This document shows positions 10,856-24,593 of a stretch of DNA of 64,000 bases, piece after piece. The DNA lies in NCBI GenBank assembly GCA_025558095.1, contig JAIVFI010000026.1, positions 62,001 to 126,000 of the forward strand, written 5' to 3'. The notes under the pieces are model-generated. The model saw only the letters and a program-made list of their open reading frames with translations. It was not told the DNA's origin and searched no databases. This DNA is from Hyaloraphidium curvatum. Lineage: Eukaryota; Monoblepharomycota; Hyaloraphidiomycetes; Hyaloraphidiales; Hyaloraphidiaceae. Within the stretch, counting starts at the first letter, position 1. Every line of letters starts with the position of its first letter. The position numbers were made by a program, and so were the translations under genes.

Positions 10856-11797
10856 ATGGCGGCGAGGGTGCGCCAGCGCCGCGCGCCGCAGACCGATGCA
10901 GCACGTTTGCAGCCGCCGGGTGCCGCGCAGCGCGATGCGGAGGGGCCTGAGGCGGCAGGAGGCGGGAACGGCGCGGCGGGCCTGTTCGCGCTTCCGGGGT
11001 GGCTCTTCGCGCACGTGCTGTCGCTGCTCCCCGCGCGGGCAATGCGGGGAGGCGATGGACGGCAGCCGAATACCGGTCCGGCGGTTCGGCCGGAGCGGGC
11101 ACGGGCGAGGGACGACGCCGACACCTCTTCCGAACCCGGCGACCCCGAACCCCGCGCGGACGACGACGCCTTCTCAACCGCCAGCACCGCCGTCTTCCCC
11201 CGCCTTTCCCACCCCTCCGGTACCACCGACCCCGGCCCCTCGTACTCCCTTCCCCCGGCCCCGGCCTCGCTCGCCGCGGGACTGGAAGACCGCCGCCGCG
11301 CGTTGCGGGAGAGGATGGAGCTCGAGATCGAGGACGTGCGGAGGAAGTTGCTCGAAGGCGCCGAGAAGCTGGTGCTGGGGCTGGAGGGGTGGTTCGCTTC
11401 CGCCGAGGCGGAGGAGGTGGCGGGCCACGTGAGGCGGATGCGGAGCGCGGTGGAGGCGCTCGAGACCGCGCACGGGGAGCTGGACGCGAAAAGGGCGAGG
11501 TTGGAGGGGGAGGTGCTGCCCGCGTTGGAGGGGAGGAAGGGGGAGCTGGAGCGAACCATCGCGGCCGCGGAGCGGAGGGCGGGGAGGAAGGCCAGGGCCG
11601 CGAGGGAACTGGACGCCGCGATCACGAGGATGAAGAGCGAGGCAGAGGTGCTGGTGAAGGAGGTCGGCGGGCTGGCGGGCCGCAAGAGGTTGTGGGACGC
11701 GTGCGTGGCCGCGGTCTGGGTCGTCGCGGTCCTGTGGGGTGTGATCGCGGCCGCGGTGGTGCTGGGCACGCTCTGGAGCAACGGATTTATCGGGTGA
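10856..11797 (+). CDS. Coiled-coil, tail-anchored membrane protein of unknown function
   Basis: The family is not recognised. I chose the Met at 10856 (context AAAGATGGC); the frame is open back to 10754. Residues 1-165 are Pro/Ala/Arg-rich and probably disordered. Residues about 175-285 form long heptad-like helices (EIEDVRRKLLEGAEKLV; HGELDAKRARLEGEVLP). The C-terminus is one hydrophobic segment (VAAVWVVAVLWGVIAAAVVL) followed by nine residues, so the protein should be tail-anchored with its coiled coil in the cytosol. Its end overlaps the end of the convergent minus-strand gene by about 11 bp. Tethering or membrane-contact roles are possible but not shown. Confidence 0.55.
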   Translation: MAARVRQRRAPQTDAARLQPPGAAQRDAEGPEAAGGGNGAAGLFALPGWLFAHVLSLLPARAMRGGDGRQPNTGPAVRPERARARDDADTSSEPGDPEPRADDDAFSTASTAVFPRLSHPSGTTDPGPSYSLPPAPASLAAGLEDRRRALRERMELEIEDVRRKLLEGAEKLVLGLEGWFASAEAEEVAGHVRRMRSAVEALETAHGELDAKRARLEGEVLPALEGRKGELERTIAAAERRAGRKARAARELDAAITRMKSEAEVLVKEVGGLAGRKRLWDACVAAVWVVAVLWGVIAAAVVLGTLWSNGFIG

Positions 11798-12757
11798 TCC
11801 CACGACATCGAGGCTGACGGGCATGGACGCAGAGTTCATCGAATTTGACAAAGAGCGCTACATGCCGAAGGTCGCCAAAGGTCTCCGGGCCGAGCGCCTT
11901 GAAGAGCACGAGCTGGACGATGTGCTGTATGGAGCAGAACCTGGAGCCCGACCGGCCGAAGCCCTGCCCGGGCCTGCGGAGCAGCGGCCGCGCCCGATCG
12001 GGGCAAGTGAACCCACTCGATCGTGCAGAGGCAGAAGTAGCAGAACGAGCATCCCCGCGCGAAAGCCTCCCCGTACTCGGGCTCGCGCGTCCGGAGCATG
12101 TGCGCCATCGGGTCCTCGCCGGGCACGTACGTCGGCACGTCGACGAACCTGGTGGCAAAGTCAAAACGAGGATCAGATCTCTATCACAGACGCTGAGCGC
12201 CCCCCAACCCCGATACATCACGCCACGCCATATACATTGAAAAACGAGGATCCCGCGACCCGCGAAGTAGGCCGCGCACCGTTCTTCGTCCGGGACCCAG
12301 TCCGGCCAGGATTCCGGAGGCCCGGTCCCTGGGCGCGGCAGCGAACGATCCGCACCCTTGGCGTGCCAGCCGCAGTAGCGACGCGAGGGGGTGGAGTACG
12401 GCGGCAAGACGCGAGGGCAGCCGGGCTTTGCGCACTGCGGCAGGCACTCCATCCCGCAAGTCTCGCGCGCAAGGTCCCACAGGCATCGCCACCGGCACGC
12501 CACCGGCACGCCACCGCGTCCTTCTTCTTGGGCTCGAGCCTGGGGCAGCCCGCGTAGGCGCAGTCGGGAGACTCCCGCCAAGCCTGTTCGTTCTCGCGCC
12601 ACTTCATCAGGCCGGCCTGGTCCGGGGTCACAATCTCGTGCACCGGAATCTGGACCGCCACATCACCGCGCGACCGCGAGGGAACCGCCCGCGGCGGCGT
12701 CCCGGCGCTCCCCTGCCGCGGGTGTTCGTGGTGGCACCCTCCCGAACACGCCGACAT
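11787..12757 (-). CDS. Cysteine-rich protein, possible zinc-binding, unknown family
   Basis: The function is unknown. A spliced model explains scattered coding signal. Exon 1 (from Met at 12757) includes SPDCAYAGCPRLEPKKKDA. An intron then leads into CAKPGCPRVLPPYS and RYCGWHAKG. A second intron (donor GTATCG, acceptor CCACCAG) leads into FVDVPTYVPGEDP and ARGCSFCYFCLCTIE. A third (donor GTGGGT, acceptor CTCCAG) joins TIE to FCSIQHIVQLVL and the terminal exon, with stop near 11787. All three joins keep frame. Paired Cys (CxxxxC, CxxxxC, CxxC) plus YCGWH suggest metal binding. Exon 1 is the least certain, because its donor (GTGGCG) lies in a short repeated sequence. Confidence 0.45.
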
Positions 12758-12904
12758 TGCGGCGGAGCGTGCGCACGCCCGTCTTCGGGACGTTCGATTT
12801 CGTTCGACGGCTTCCGGTCGAGTCCACCGGTCACGTGACTCCCCGTCACGCATCACCCCATGATTTTCCCCCCCAACTTTAGGTCTACACGATCCCGGGA
12901 GCGC

Positions 12905-14928
<2,024 letters not shown>

Positions 14929-17900
14929 TCAGAGCTTGGAGCTGCCGACCTTGGCGTGGAACGTCGGCCAGAAGATCTTGGACGCCGTGCAGACCTCGAC
15001 CGTGACCACCTGCCCGCTTTGTCAGATCGGATCGCCGCCCGCACCGCGCCCACCGCACCTTCTGCACCAGCTCCAGCGACACCATCTTGACCCTGAACGA
15101 CCTCGTCTCGAACGCCTTCGCGCTGGGCGAGCTCCTCTCCTCCTCGGCGTCGACCTTGCTCCACCCCTCCTTGCCGATGGGATCCACCACCGGCACCTTG
15201 CCCGCCCCGTCGCCCTCCACCGCCTCCACCAGCGCGCGGAGGTCGTGGATCGGGCGGCCGTCGACCTCGGTGAGGAACCACGCGGCGGAGATGCCGTCCC
15301 GCTGCGCCGGGGAACCCGAGTAGAGCAGGCTGGTGTAGACACCGCGGGGCACGAACTTGGTGTGGAACTGGATGGCGCGGTGCGGCATCTGGAACATGGC
15401 CCCGGCCCACTGGACCTGCGAACCCGGGGGAGCGTCAGCGGCAAGCCCATCCCGCCGCGCTCCGGGACACCCACCACCTCCGGGTTCGTCACCCCCGAGA
15501 GCAGCCTCGTCGGCACCGCCACATCCATCTCCTTCCCGTCCCTCAGCACGTGCAGCACCACGGCCCTGTTGCTCATCCCCGCCCTGTCCGAGACCACCTG
15601 CACCAGGTCGCGCATGTGCGCCACCAGCCGCCCGTTGATGGTCAGTATGAGGTCGCCCTCGCGGAGGGAGGCGTTCTCGGCGGGAAGACCGTCGGCGACG
15701 GGCCACGCGGGCACGCGGCGGATGGTGATGGCGCAGTACTTGGGCGAGAGGATCTCGTGCTGCCCGCCGTCGCCGGCGTTGGGCTCGTCGCCCGAGTCGT
15801 AGGCGTCGGCGCCGCCGCGGAGGTCGTCCACGGCGCGGTCGAGCTCCTCGAGGGTGCCGGCGTCGTCGAGGCTGGCGGTTGTCGGGCGGCGGGTGCGGTT
15901 GGCGATGATCCTCTGGATCCATTCCTGGTCGCCAACCAATCAGCCACCCATCACCACCGTCCGCCACACCGAAACACACATCCGAAAGCCCCAGATCCCT
16001 CGCCTTGTGCAGGTACGTCTCGGTCATCTCCACGTCCACCACCCTCAGGCACGGCAGCGGCACGTCCGCCGGCATCTCCCCCCCGTTGGCCCGGAGCATC
16101 CCCACCAGCCCCTCGAAGCACTCGCGGAGCAGCTCCCCGCTCGCGAGGCCCAGGCCGTTGTACGACGCCGAGCTCTCTGGGTAGAGCACCCACGCGCCGC
16201 GTGCGCGGCCGTGTGCGTCGACGATGAGGCCCTGCTCTTCGGTGGGGCGGTGAAGCGTCGTGGCTTCGTCGAGATCTGGCACCGCAACCCTTCAGCCTCG
16301 ATCCGCACGGAACAGCAGGCAACCCACTGATGGTTCGGTACTTGGGCGGGTTCATGTCGCTGTACAGGAAGAACCCCCTGCTCTTGACCTCGGTCTCGAG
16401 GCAGCGGATCGCGTGCGTGGTCACGTTGAGCGTGGCGAGGATCACCGAGTCGCCCGGGCGCATGGGGCCCATCGGGCTGAGCTCCACAGCCGCGGGCTCG
16501 GGGGAGATGCGGCCGCGGACCTGCGCGGTGTCGTAGCGGATGAAGGCGAAGTTCTGGGTGGGGCAGATCCAGAGGATCTGGTCGGAATGTGTTACGACCC
16601 ATGGCGGCGGGCAGAAGAGAGGGGACTTGCCTTTCCGTCGACGGTGAGGTTGTTGGCAAAGGTGCAGGAAACCCGACCGAGGGCGGTAGGAATCGTCGAG
16701 CGGTCGACTGAAAGCAAAGACATGAGCTCCGCGCCGACAGCCATTTCCGAACCAGAACTTACCCAGCACGATCCCGAGCTCCGCATCCATGACCACCCCG
16801 AACCCCTCGGCCCACTTGGTCGTCAGGCCGTCCATCCCGAACGGGCTCCTCCACTCGACCGTGCACATGCTCCGCTGGAGCTTGCCCGCCACGCGGCCGT
16901 ACGTGGAGCCCCTGACCGACGCCGGGAAGGGCATGTAGCGCGCCGGCCTCGCCGCCGGCAGGGCAGCGGGATCGGGCGAGGGAGGGCCGGAGGCGAGGGA
17001 GGGCACGGTGCGGTAGTCGAACACCCCTGTGGAGTCGTTGCGCTTGGCGATGCGGACCCGGGTCGACTTCTTGTCCAGGGTGATGACGCGCACGTTCTCG
17101 ACGTTCTTCTTGGCGAGCGAGTAGAAGCGCACGGGCACGCGCTTGACGTCGGGGAGCGACTGGATCACGCGGATGAAGCTCGGCATGTCGGGCGTCGGCG
17201 TGTTGTTGAGGGAGGTGATGATGGAGAAGTTGGGGACGCCCGCGAGGCCGAACATGGTTCCGGCGTCGGCGACTGTTGCCGGGAAAAGAACATCAGCTCC
17301 GCGGTGACGGCAAGCCGGCAAAGAACCCACCAAAGACGCTGCCCACGGGGTGCAAGTAGCCGCGAGCAAGCTGGAAACTCAGGCTGTGCACGATGGATCC
17401 CCCGATCTCGAGGTACTCGTCGGGGGTGATCGAGTGCAGGTCCTGGACGTCGACCTCGATGTGCACCAGCTTCTTGTTCCGGAAGACGGTGAAGACCACG
17501 GCCTGGTGGCCCTGGCCGAGCAGTTCCGCCTTGTCGTCCAGGATGGCCTCGAGCGCGACAAAATGGTTGACGAGCTCCCCGTCGATGCTGATGATGAGGT
17601 CGCCGGTCTGCAGCTTGCCGTCCGCAGGCCCGAGGGGGATGACGTGCCGCACGCTGAGGAGGCCGCTGAGCTCGTACGAGGAGCCGAGGCTGCGCATGTC
17701 CTCCTCGATGTCGCGGGGCAGGCCCATGCGGCGGCAATCGTCGTACGAGCGCTGGATGAATTCGACCTGGACGGTGCCGCGGGAAATGGGGAGGCCGCGA
17801 GAGAGGAGGTCGAGGGTGCGCACGGCGCGTTCGAGGGGAAGGAAGAAAGAAGAAGCGGCGTTCGTTGCCCCACCGGCTGAAGAGATGCCGAATGAGAGAC

Positions 17901-18763
17901 CCGCGATTGAAACCGAGCGGAGACACCAACCATTGATGGCGACGGCGTTGCCGGTCAGAGCCATGACGGGGCTGCCGCTGGAGCCACCCGACGTGTTGGA
18001 GCTCGCCTGGATGTAGAAGGTGTTGAAGTCTGGGAAGAGCACATGAGGGCGTTGAAGCACGACGGCTGGCTGGGCGAAACAATACCGTTGTAAGTGCCAG
18101 TGCCGTAGAATGCAGCGGGCCGATCAAGGCGAGCGATCGTTCCGGAAAGAATGGCGAGCTGAACGCACATGAGTTAGCTTGGGCCGCCGAATCCACGGGA
18201 GCAACGCCCTACCTTCTCTCCAGCATCAGCACCGGGCACGCGAATCGACAGGCCAATCTTTGCCTCTTCCGGTGCAAGTGAAATCGGGGAGAGCGCCATG
18301 TAGTGCACGTCCGCGGGGTTGAACGCCAGGAACCCATAGTCGTGGATGGGGTCGCGCCAGATAGGCCAGCAGCGCGCCTCCTCTCCGTTACGGAAGCCAA
18401 GCCGGCCGACCCAGGGGGCGTCGGTGACGACGTGCCGGTTGGTCATGACGATGCCGCGCGATTCGGAAAGGTGCACGATGAAGCCCGTGGCTGTGAATGA
18501 TCCGGGCGACCAAGTGTCCATGCTGCGCGGCGTGAGGAAGGAAATCGACACGATGGACTGGAAAAAGGAAGCAAGACGTCATTCACGGTGCCCAGCCCGG
18601 TACGTGCGTTTGCAATGACCTTGATCGACTTCTCCAGCACCGCCTTCCACCTTTCGTCTTCGACTGTGTCCTGGCTCTTCCGCTGAATCATTTTGGTGGT
18701 GCTCGCCTCGAGTTCTGCAACCCGCGACAGGCGCAGGGGCTGCTCCGAAGGCTGTATGTCCAT
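14929..18763 (-). CDS. NMA111: NMA111-type HtrA-like serine protease with PDZ domains
   Basis: Nuclear HtrA-family serine protease; yeast Nma111p promotes apoptosis by degrading Bir1p. It has two protease-like units and PDZ domains, as in the family (about 1,000 residues). The catalytic triad is visible in the first unit: His in MTNRHVV, Asp in DPIHDYGFLAF and Ser in SGGSSGSPV. The PDZ block includes LQTGDLIISIDGELV, and the second half has VVMDAELGIVL, VDRSTIPTALG and CPTQNFAFIRYD, matching conserved NMA111 segments. I count ten introns. All are GT-AG except one GC-AG (16578-16630). The last exon gives VVTVEVCTASKIFWPTFHAK and a stop at 14929-14931. The Met at 18763 (MDIQPSEQPLRLS) is the likely start. 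The first intron, near 18560-18625, is uncertain (donor GTCATT or GTGAAT). Confidence 0.9.
16578..16630 (-). other. GC-AG intron in NMA111
   Basis: A 53-nt intron with donor AG|GCAAGT and acceptor CCGACCAG. Splicing joins TVDGK to ILWICPTQNF, restoring the block conserved in NMA111 proteins (...GKVVFLHPTHNF... in yeasts). Upstream GT choices would delete the conserved DGK. The donor is otherwise a perfect consensus. Confidence 0.8.
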
Positions 18764-19485
18764 GTTGGCGCCCGTGGAGAAAGGGGGAGGCCGCGGAACG
18801 CGCGCCGCGAGAGGAAGGGGTCGACAGGGTTGGAATGGCCTAGCACGCGGAAGCCAGCGAGCTGAAGCTGAGGAAGCGATGAAGGAGGAGCAGAGTGTCT
18901 TGCGTATGACGCGCTGGTAGGACGGATAGTGCCGGGCCAGAGGGGCAGAGGAATGGGGGGGAGAGAGGGATAAGTGAGCACATCGCCTCGCACGAACTTC
19001 CCCCAGGCAAACGCGGCCGCGAGCCAGAAAATGGTCGGCGTCGCCCCTTAAAACGAAAACTGGGCGGCGGCGGCCTCGCAAGCGCGTTCTAGGGCACATC
19101 GCGCGCCCGAGTCCCGCGTCCCGGAACCGAAAGCTGGAGACCCTCTCCTCCCACCTTGGCACGCCGCGGGCGTCGCCGTTACAGGCGCAACCGCGGATAA
19201 AGTGCGATTGAGTTGAAAGAAGGTGGAAACCGGAACGAACAGCCCGTGGGGAATCGTCGGCGGGAACCGATTCTGGAGGGATCCGACTTCCCATCACCCG
19301 CCTGCCTGTCGACTCGAACGCCGTCCCGCTGGAACGGAGACGACAAGGCGCCGAACAAAACTCGTAGTATTGTACTCTTAGATTGTATTCCATTCAACAG
19401 GTGAGGCCAGGAACACCGAACATCCCATTGTAAAGGAAGAGACGGTCACATAATCTTCAAAAGCCTCCTGCAGCACATCGGGCTA
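18764..19485. other. Intergenic region without a supported gene
   Basis: Contains the NMA111 upstream region and the 3' flank of the basic coiled-coil gene. The minus-strand frame through it (to 19393) is upstream readthrough of NMA111 exon 1 without a domain. The part after about 19330 is AT-richer. No repeat was seen. Confidence 0.45.
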
Positions 19486-20163
19486 CTATTGAATGATCCT
19501 AGCTTTCGAGAAGCTGACGCGCTTCTTCTGCTTAGCCTTGACGGCGGCCTTCTGGTCCCGCGAGCTTTCCTTCCCTTCGGCAACTGGTGCATGTCCTTCC
19601 GATCGGCCGGGTTCAACGTCCTCCTGCCTGGAACTTCCAGCACCCCCTTGTCCGGTACGCCGCCGCTTCTTTCTTTCCTTGTCCCGAGACTTGAGTTTCT
19701 CCACCATCGACTTCACTGCCTGCTCCTTGCCGGCCCTTTTCCTTCGCTCCTTCTCGTCCTGCTCGTCCAGCCACGCTTTCTTCTGCTCGAGCTTCGACAG
19801 TTTCGACGAGAGAACGGTCGTTTGCCGCTCTGCAACAGTCTCGGCGAGGGCCAGGAGGGACTTGGTGTCCGTCACGAAGGTCTTCCCCTTCTTCCGCTTC
19901 GGAGGTTTCGAGGGTGCCATTGGCTTAACGTCCGTGTCCTCAGAGCTGTCCGAAGAGCCGCCATTGTCCTCAATGTCCGGTTGGAGAGCAGGCCGCTGCC
20001 CGGGTTGTCGGGGACCTCCTCCGGCACCGGAGCCGCCGCCGCCCTTTGGCCGACGGCGTCCTCCACTGTCCAGTCCACTGCGAGTGCCCTTCGCAACTCG
20101 CCCGATGCTTCTCTCGGCGAGTACCCTGCCAGGCGGCCCGGCACGGGGGTCCGGCTTGGCCAT
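19486..20163 (-). CDS. Basic, nuclear-type coiled-coil protein ending in a KRVSF motif
   Basis: I do not recognise the family. Of 225 residues, the first 90 are Gly/Pro/Arg-rich with an acidic Ser cluster (NGGSSDSSEDTD). A predicted helix (about 105-175) of alternating Lys/Arg and Glu follows. The last residues are KKRVSFSKARIIQ. Several KKRK/KKRRR clusters look like nuclear or nucleolar localisation signals. RVSF is the core of the PP1-docking RVxF motif, found in chromosomal and nucleolar PP1 partners. The gene is divergent from the long disordered protein, with under 100 bp between the start codons, so the two may share a promoter. Ribosome-biogenesis or chromatin roles are possible; nothing decides. 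Confidence 0.5.
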   Translation of the reverse strand: MAKPDPRAGPPGRVLAERSIGRVAKGTRSGLDSGGRRRPKGGGGSGAGGGPRQPGQRPALQPDIEDNGGSSDSSEDTDVKPMAPSKPPKRKKGKTFVTDTKSLLALAETVAERQTTVLSSKLSKLEQKKAWLDEQDEKERRKRAGKEQAVKSMVEKLKSRDKERKKRRRTGQGGAGSSRQEDVEPGRSEGHAPVAEGKESSRDQKAAVKAKQKKRVSFSKARIIQ

Positions 20164-20260
20164 TGTTTGCTTGTTCGGGAAGCGCGCCAGCTTGCATGCT
20201 TCTTACCGACGACTTTGGAGACCAATTCCGACGAGAGCAGGCTTGAAGACCGGTTGCGCG

Positions 20261-23200
20261 ATGGCGAACTCGTCCGCGAGCTCTGTCCATTCGCGGCCCT
20301 CCTCTCCGGACTCGTCGTTCTTCCGGATCGCGATGGCCGGGATGCTCCCGCTGCCGGCTTCCCGACCGGGCACGGCCCCTGAGGACGGCACGGAACCAGA
20401 TGCGCCCCGGAGGACATCTTCGAGGGGCCTCTACGGGTCGGGAAGTGCCCCGTTGGCCTCAATTGGAAGTCGTAGCGGCGTCTTTGAGGAGACCGCGGCT
20501 GTCCCCGCCGAAGAAGGTCAGGCAAATCGTTCGCGAGCTAGCCGGGGCTCGCTATCTTCAATGGCCCGACGGTCCCAGAGCATTCCTGAAGCTCTTGAAA
20601 AGGATGTATTTGACCCCGAAGACATACCGGGACTGCGTGACGGGCAGAAGCAGGGGTCACTGCGCGAAGAGGTCTCTCGCTCCCACGCTGCGCCCGGCCT
20701 GCCGAAAGAACACACCAGACCCTTGGCATACTCTCAGCCTTCTCTTGCACCTCCTTCTACAGCAAAGGATGTGGAAATGGTCTCGATTCACGGATCTTTG
20801 CCCTCGCTGCGTCGCCCATCTGCCGCGGCACCTGCTGCATCGGAGGTCGCCGGGGACGACTCGGATTCAGGACGGAATCTCAAAATCATCGCGGCCGACC
20901 AGAACGCTGGCACAGATGGCAGAGCTGCAGCGGCTAGCATCTCGACGTTCCCCTTGACTCATCCGCTTTCAACCCTTCTTTCTTCGGCCTACTGCTACGT
21001 TCCGGACGACATCGACGAGCCTGAGCTCTCCCGGGAAGAGTTGGAGAACCTGGTCAGGGACGTCATGGATCGCTACGGAGGGGATGTCAAAGCTGAAGAA
21101 CCAGAGGAAGCCAATCATGAACCTGAAGTTCGGGAAGTCGACCATCAGCAGGCCGCTGCCGAAACTCTGGAAGCAGCCAACAAAAGGGGGGAAGATCGCT
21201 GGACGTTGGAGCAGGTGGCAGGAATTCCACTTCCAGTATCGACGGAGGGTTCGATGGATTTGGGACGAGACTTGGCACGAACGGAAACTCGGAAGGAATC
21301 CAGCGATGCCGTCAGCCCACCCGTTGACCAGCAAGTAGTAGCGGGAGCATTTCCGGCCTCGGATGTGCAGCAGTCACTTGCACTATCGAGTCTGCAGTTA
21401 CCCCTCGAGGAAGCTGAGAAGCTCAGGCTGTCGAAGCTGGCCTTGTCAATGGAGCGAAACGGCGACCCTGATCCCCAGCTGCTTGACGCGACTTATGACG
21501 ATGCTCCCGTTCACTTCGTTGCATTGCCATCGGCTCGTGATTCAGCTCAAGTTGGAAACCGGCCGGTGACGGCGGACGATCCGGCAATCAACGCTTTCGA
21601 TCAGGCAATCAGAGCGGAGATTGAGCTCGGCTCGTCCGATTTCTGGGTCGGGCCTGCTCCGGCCCGTTCGCCATCTGGTGCGGGTAGCACGCCCGACGTG
21701 GCTAGCATGCGGCTTTCGACCGCGGAGCCAGCACTCGGATCCCCACCCCTTGGAGAAGCGAGTGCCAGCATAGGCTCGCTGCACTTCTCAACGGCGGAGC
21801 GGCTTGCCGTTACAAGTCCCTGCGAAAGGGTGCCGGCAGACGAGAGTCCTTCTGTGCACATGTCGGTGTTGGAAGGGATCGCTCTCTCGGATCCTCCGCC
21901 CGTTCCAACTGATGGGTATGTTGCGTCGTTCCGAATCGAGGTCGACGTAGACGGGGCGGAGGAGCTGAGCGTCCGCACCAGCAGACGCTCGCTTGGGATC
22001 GAATCTTCGTCACGAGTTTCCATTGCTCCGGGAGAGCCAGAGCTAGTAGCTTCGCCGCCGACAACATCCGGAACGCTGCAACCTTCCCCGGAAAAAATCA
22101 TTATCGAGGACCTCCCGCCGTTACCGCAGATCCCAGTTATTTCCCCGCTGGAGGCATTCCTTCGATCCGGAGACGAAGCTGCGGCCGAGGCCAGCACGGC
22201 AGCCGTAGCGGATCCACCGCCACAAGTCTCCATTCAGCGGCAATATGCGACCGTTCCCGACGTCGACGACGTGCTGGAAACAGATGACGTCGAGCCTCAA
22301 TGGCGCTTCGGATCGATGGAAGCGGTCTCGGCGCAGGCCCTCAACAACTCGTCAGATGACTATCCGGACGAGGCCCCGCTCGAGGTTCCTGGATCATCGG
22401 AGGTCCTCTTCTCCGTACCGCAGCCTGATGACAACGACGCTGAAGAAATGAGGAGGCGGTTGCTTGTGCGCCGACAGGAGGTGCAGAAGGCAAAGGTCGG
22501 CACTTTTGCGGACGAAGTCGAGAGCTTCGAGGCCGCAAGCAACCCGCACTTGGCGAGATTGACGACAAGCAGGCCCTCATCTGTCGATAGGCTTAATCAC
22601 GGAGCACCCCTGCAGAGCCCCGCCGCAGCCGTCGCAGCGAAGCGGGAAAGCGAACAGGAGAGGAGGCCAAAGTCGGTCGCCTTCTACGTCAGCTTCGACG
22701 ACGATTCCACTCTGGAAGCCAAGGAACCCTCCGAACCGCGGTCGTTGCTCCAATCCCGTGCAGGATTGCGTCCTCGGCCGTCAGCTTCCCGCGGTGGCTC
22801 AGATCGGGAGGCTCCCGAGGAACGCCACGCGATCGACGGCCGGATCGACGGCCGGGTCTCGAGACAGGGCTTCCGAGGAGGAAGGCAGCTCGACCGGCCG
22901 ATCGAGCCAGTCGATGAAGAAGCGCAGCCTATGCGAATCGCAAAGCAAAGCCAGCCCAAACGCCGCACGCCGGCTCCAAAGGCCACGAGCAGGAGTGCAG
23001 CGCCGCCGGCTCTTCCAATGGGTCAAGCCCCGGGATCGGACCTTCCTTCAGTCCTTTCCCTCGTCACGGCACTCACACTCCCGGCCACGTGTCTTCCACC
23101 GCCTCCGCATTTGCACACGTCGGATGCCGCGTCGGGGCCGCCTGGTCTGCGAGCCAAGGAGGAACGGGAACGCATGAGGAGATTGCGAAAGGTGTGCGAG

Positions 23201-24113
23201 GGAAGGAGGAAGGAGATGCAGCGTCTCGGGAGAGAAATCGAAGGGCTGCGGGAACGCAAGGACGAGTGCGAGGTGAGACGCGCTATATGCTCAACAGCGA
23301 TCTACGTTCACCCGTCCGAAACCAGCAATCCTTGGCTCGTACGACCACGACGCTGCTTGCCTTGATTCCACGGATCGTCGTCCTCCACCCGGTCCACTTG
23401 CCGCCAAACATGTCTCCGGCGGAGCTCATCGAACGCTACGAGCCTCCGACTTTGCCGACGACGCCGGCGCTCAAGGCTTTGACGGCCCAGTACCACACCT
23501 CCAAGCACCTGTACGATGAGCTGTTACTCGAGACCCTGCCGGAGCTCGAGAAAGCCATCGAGGAGGCTCGCGAGAAACTGACCGCCATGGAGCTCGAAAG
23601 CGGCGATTGGGAGGCAGCGGAGAGGTGGATCAAAGACAAGGAGGCAGAGATGGAGGAGCATGACCGGGAGAGGAGGGACAAAGAGAGGAAGACGTTGGCA
23701 GCGGCAACCGCCAAGGTCGCAACCCGAACGAAACTGCCAAGCGAGGAGACGGCAAAGAAGGGACGCGCGAGCTGGAGGGCCGAGCTCTTAAGACCATCGG
23801 AAGAAGCGGAGGAGGCGAGAAGGAGGGCGGTGCAGAGGCTGCGAATGCGGGCCAACGAAGACGTAAGGACGCCTTTCCGACGCCTGCGATCAGACGCTGA
23901 TGGAGGGTTCCCCAGGCCTCAACAACGCTGCGTGTTCCTCCGTCGACGCAGCTCAAGATAGCTTCCAATCTGCGAGCAGTGAGGCTGGCTGCGGCCGATG
24001 CCGTCGCAAAAGCACAGCCTCCGATCCAAGACATCTTTGAGCAGGACTACCGGAAGCGGCTCGGGGGCCTGCTCGACGCCGATGAAGGGGTGTATGGATC
24101 GTGGAAAGTTTGA
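20261..24113 (+). CDS. Long disordered protein with C-terminal coiled coil, unknown function
   Basis: The function is unknown. Three exons: 20261-23272, 23326-23862 and 23916-24113. Both introns are 53 nt and in frame: GTGAGA...CCAG, and GTAAGG...GCTGATGG...CCCAG. The product is about 1,248 residues. The first 850 residues are Ser/Pro/Glu-rich and probably disordered and phosphorylated. A conserved-looking island, PKSVAFYVSFDDDSTLEA, sits at about residues 805-822. After it, helices begin at KEERERMRRLRKVCEGRRKE and continue through exon 2 (ALTAQYHTSKHLYDELLLET; EEAREKLTAMELESGD). Exon 3 ends with IQDIFEQDYRKRLGGLL. The start at 20261 gives MANSSASSVHSRPSSP; a Met at 20333 is the alternative. 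The architecture (long disordered arm plus C-terminal coiled coil) is common in cytoskeletal, kinetochore and centrosomal scaffolds, but no specific match is claimed. Confidence 0.65.
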
Positions 24114-24281
24114 ACGAGACTGCGAGCATCCTCTTGTAATGGCCGATATGCCAAGATACTCGTGCTCGTCCGCTCTTGTACCTCCTCGCACTCCGCCCGC
24201 GCGCTCCTCGTTGAAACCAATCACCGGGGCCTGATGCCAACGAATCAGTGCGAAACATGGGCTGCCCTGGTCGCGCCCAGC

Positions 24282-24593
24282 TCACCTGCACATCTGCATC
24301 AGGCAAAGGCAGCACAGCATCTGGGCGCACAGGTTCCCGCCCTGCTGCTGCTGCTGCTGCTGCTGGGGAGGGTAGCTGGTGTTCTGCGGGTAGCCCGGCT
24401 GGTTGGGGTACTGCGGATAACCAGGTTGGTTTGGGTACTGGCCGCCGGGATATTGGCCGGGCGGATACTGCTGCGCGGGCGGAGGCGGGTAGTAGCCCCC
24501 GACTCCCGGCGCCGTCGACATGGGCTGCTGCTGCCCATATCCGGGGGCAGAGTAGGTCTGCTGCATCTGAGGAGTGCTGTACGACGGGGCCAT
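24282..24593 (-). CDS. PGY/Q-rich small protein with CYSTM-like tail
   Basis: A 103-residue product (as called from the Met at 24593). The first 85 residues are Pro/Gly/Tyr/Gln repeats (YPNQPGYPQ twice) and an eight-Gln run. The end, GGNLCAQMLCCLCLMQMCR, is a Cys-rich hydrophobic segment like the CYSTM module of small stress-related membrane-associated proteins. The CAG run at about 24343-24365 is a length-variable trinucleotide. Upstream in-frame sequence (STRAAPAGATATY) could be an earlier exon, so the N-terminus may be incomplete. A role in stress or metal tolerance is known for some CYSTM proteins and is inference here. Confidence 0.55.
   Translation of the reverse strand: MAPSYSTPQMQQTYSAPGYGQQQPMSTAPGVGGYYPPPPAQQYPPGQYPGGQYPNQPGYPQYPNQPGYPQNTSYPPQQQQQQQQGGNLCAQMLCCLCLMQMCR

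Noticed and set aside
19493-20260. Upstream 256-codon extension of the long disordered protein
   Set aside because: It runs antisense through the basic coiled-coil gene; the Met at 20261 starts just after that gene's own start.
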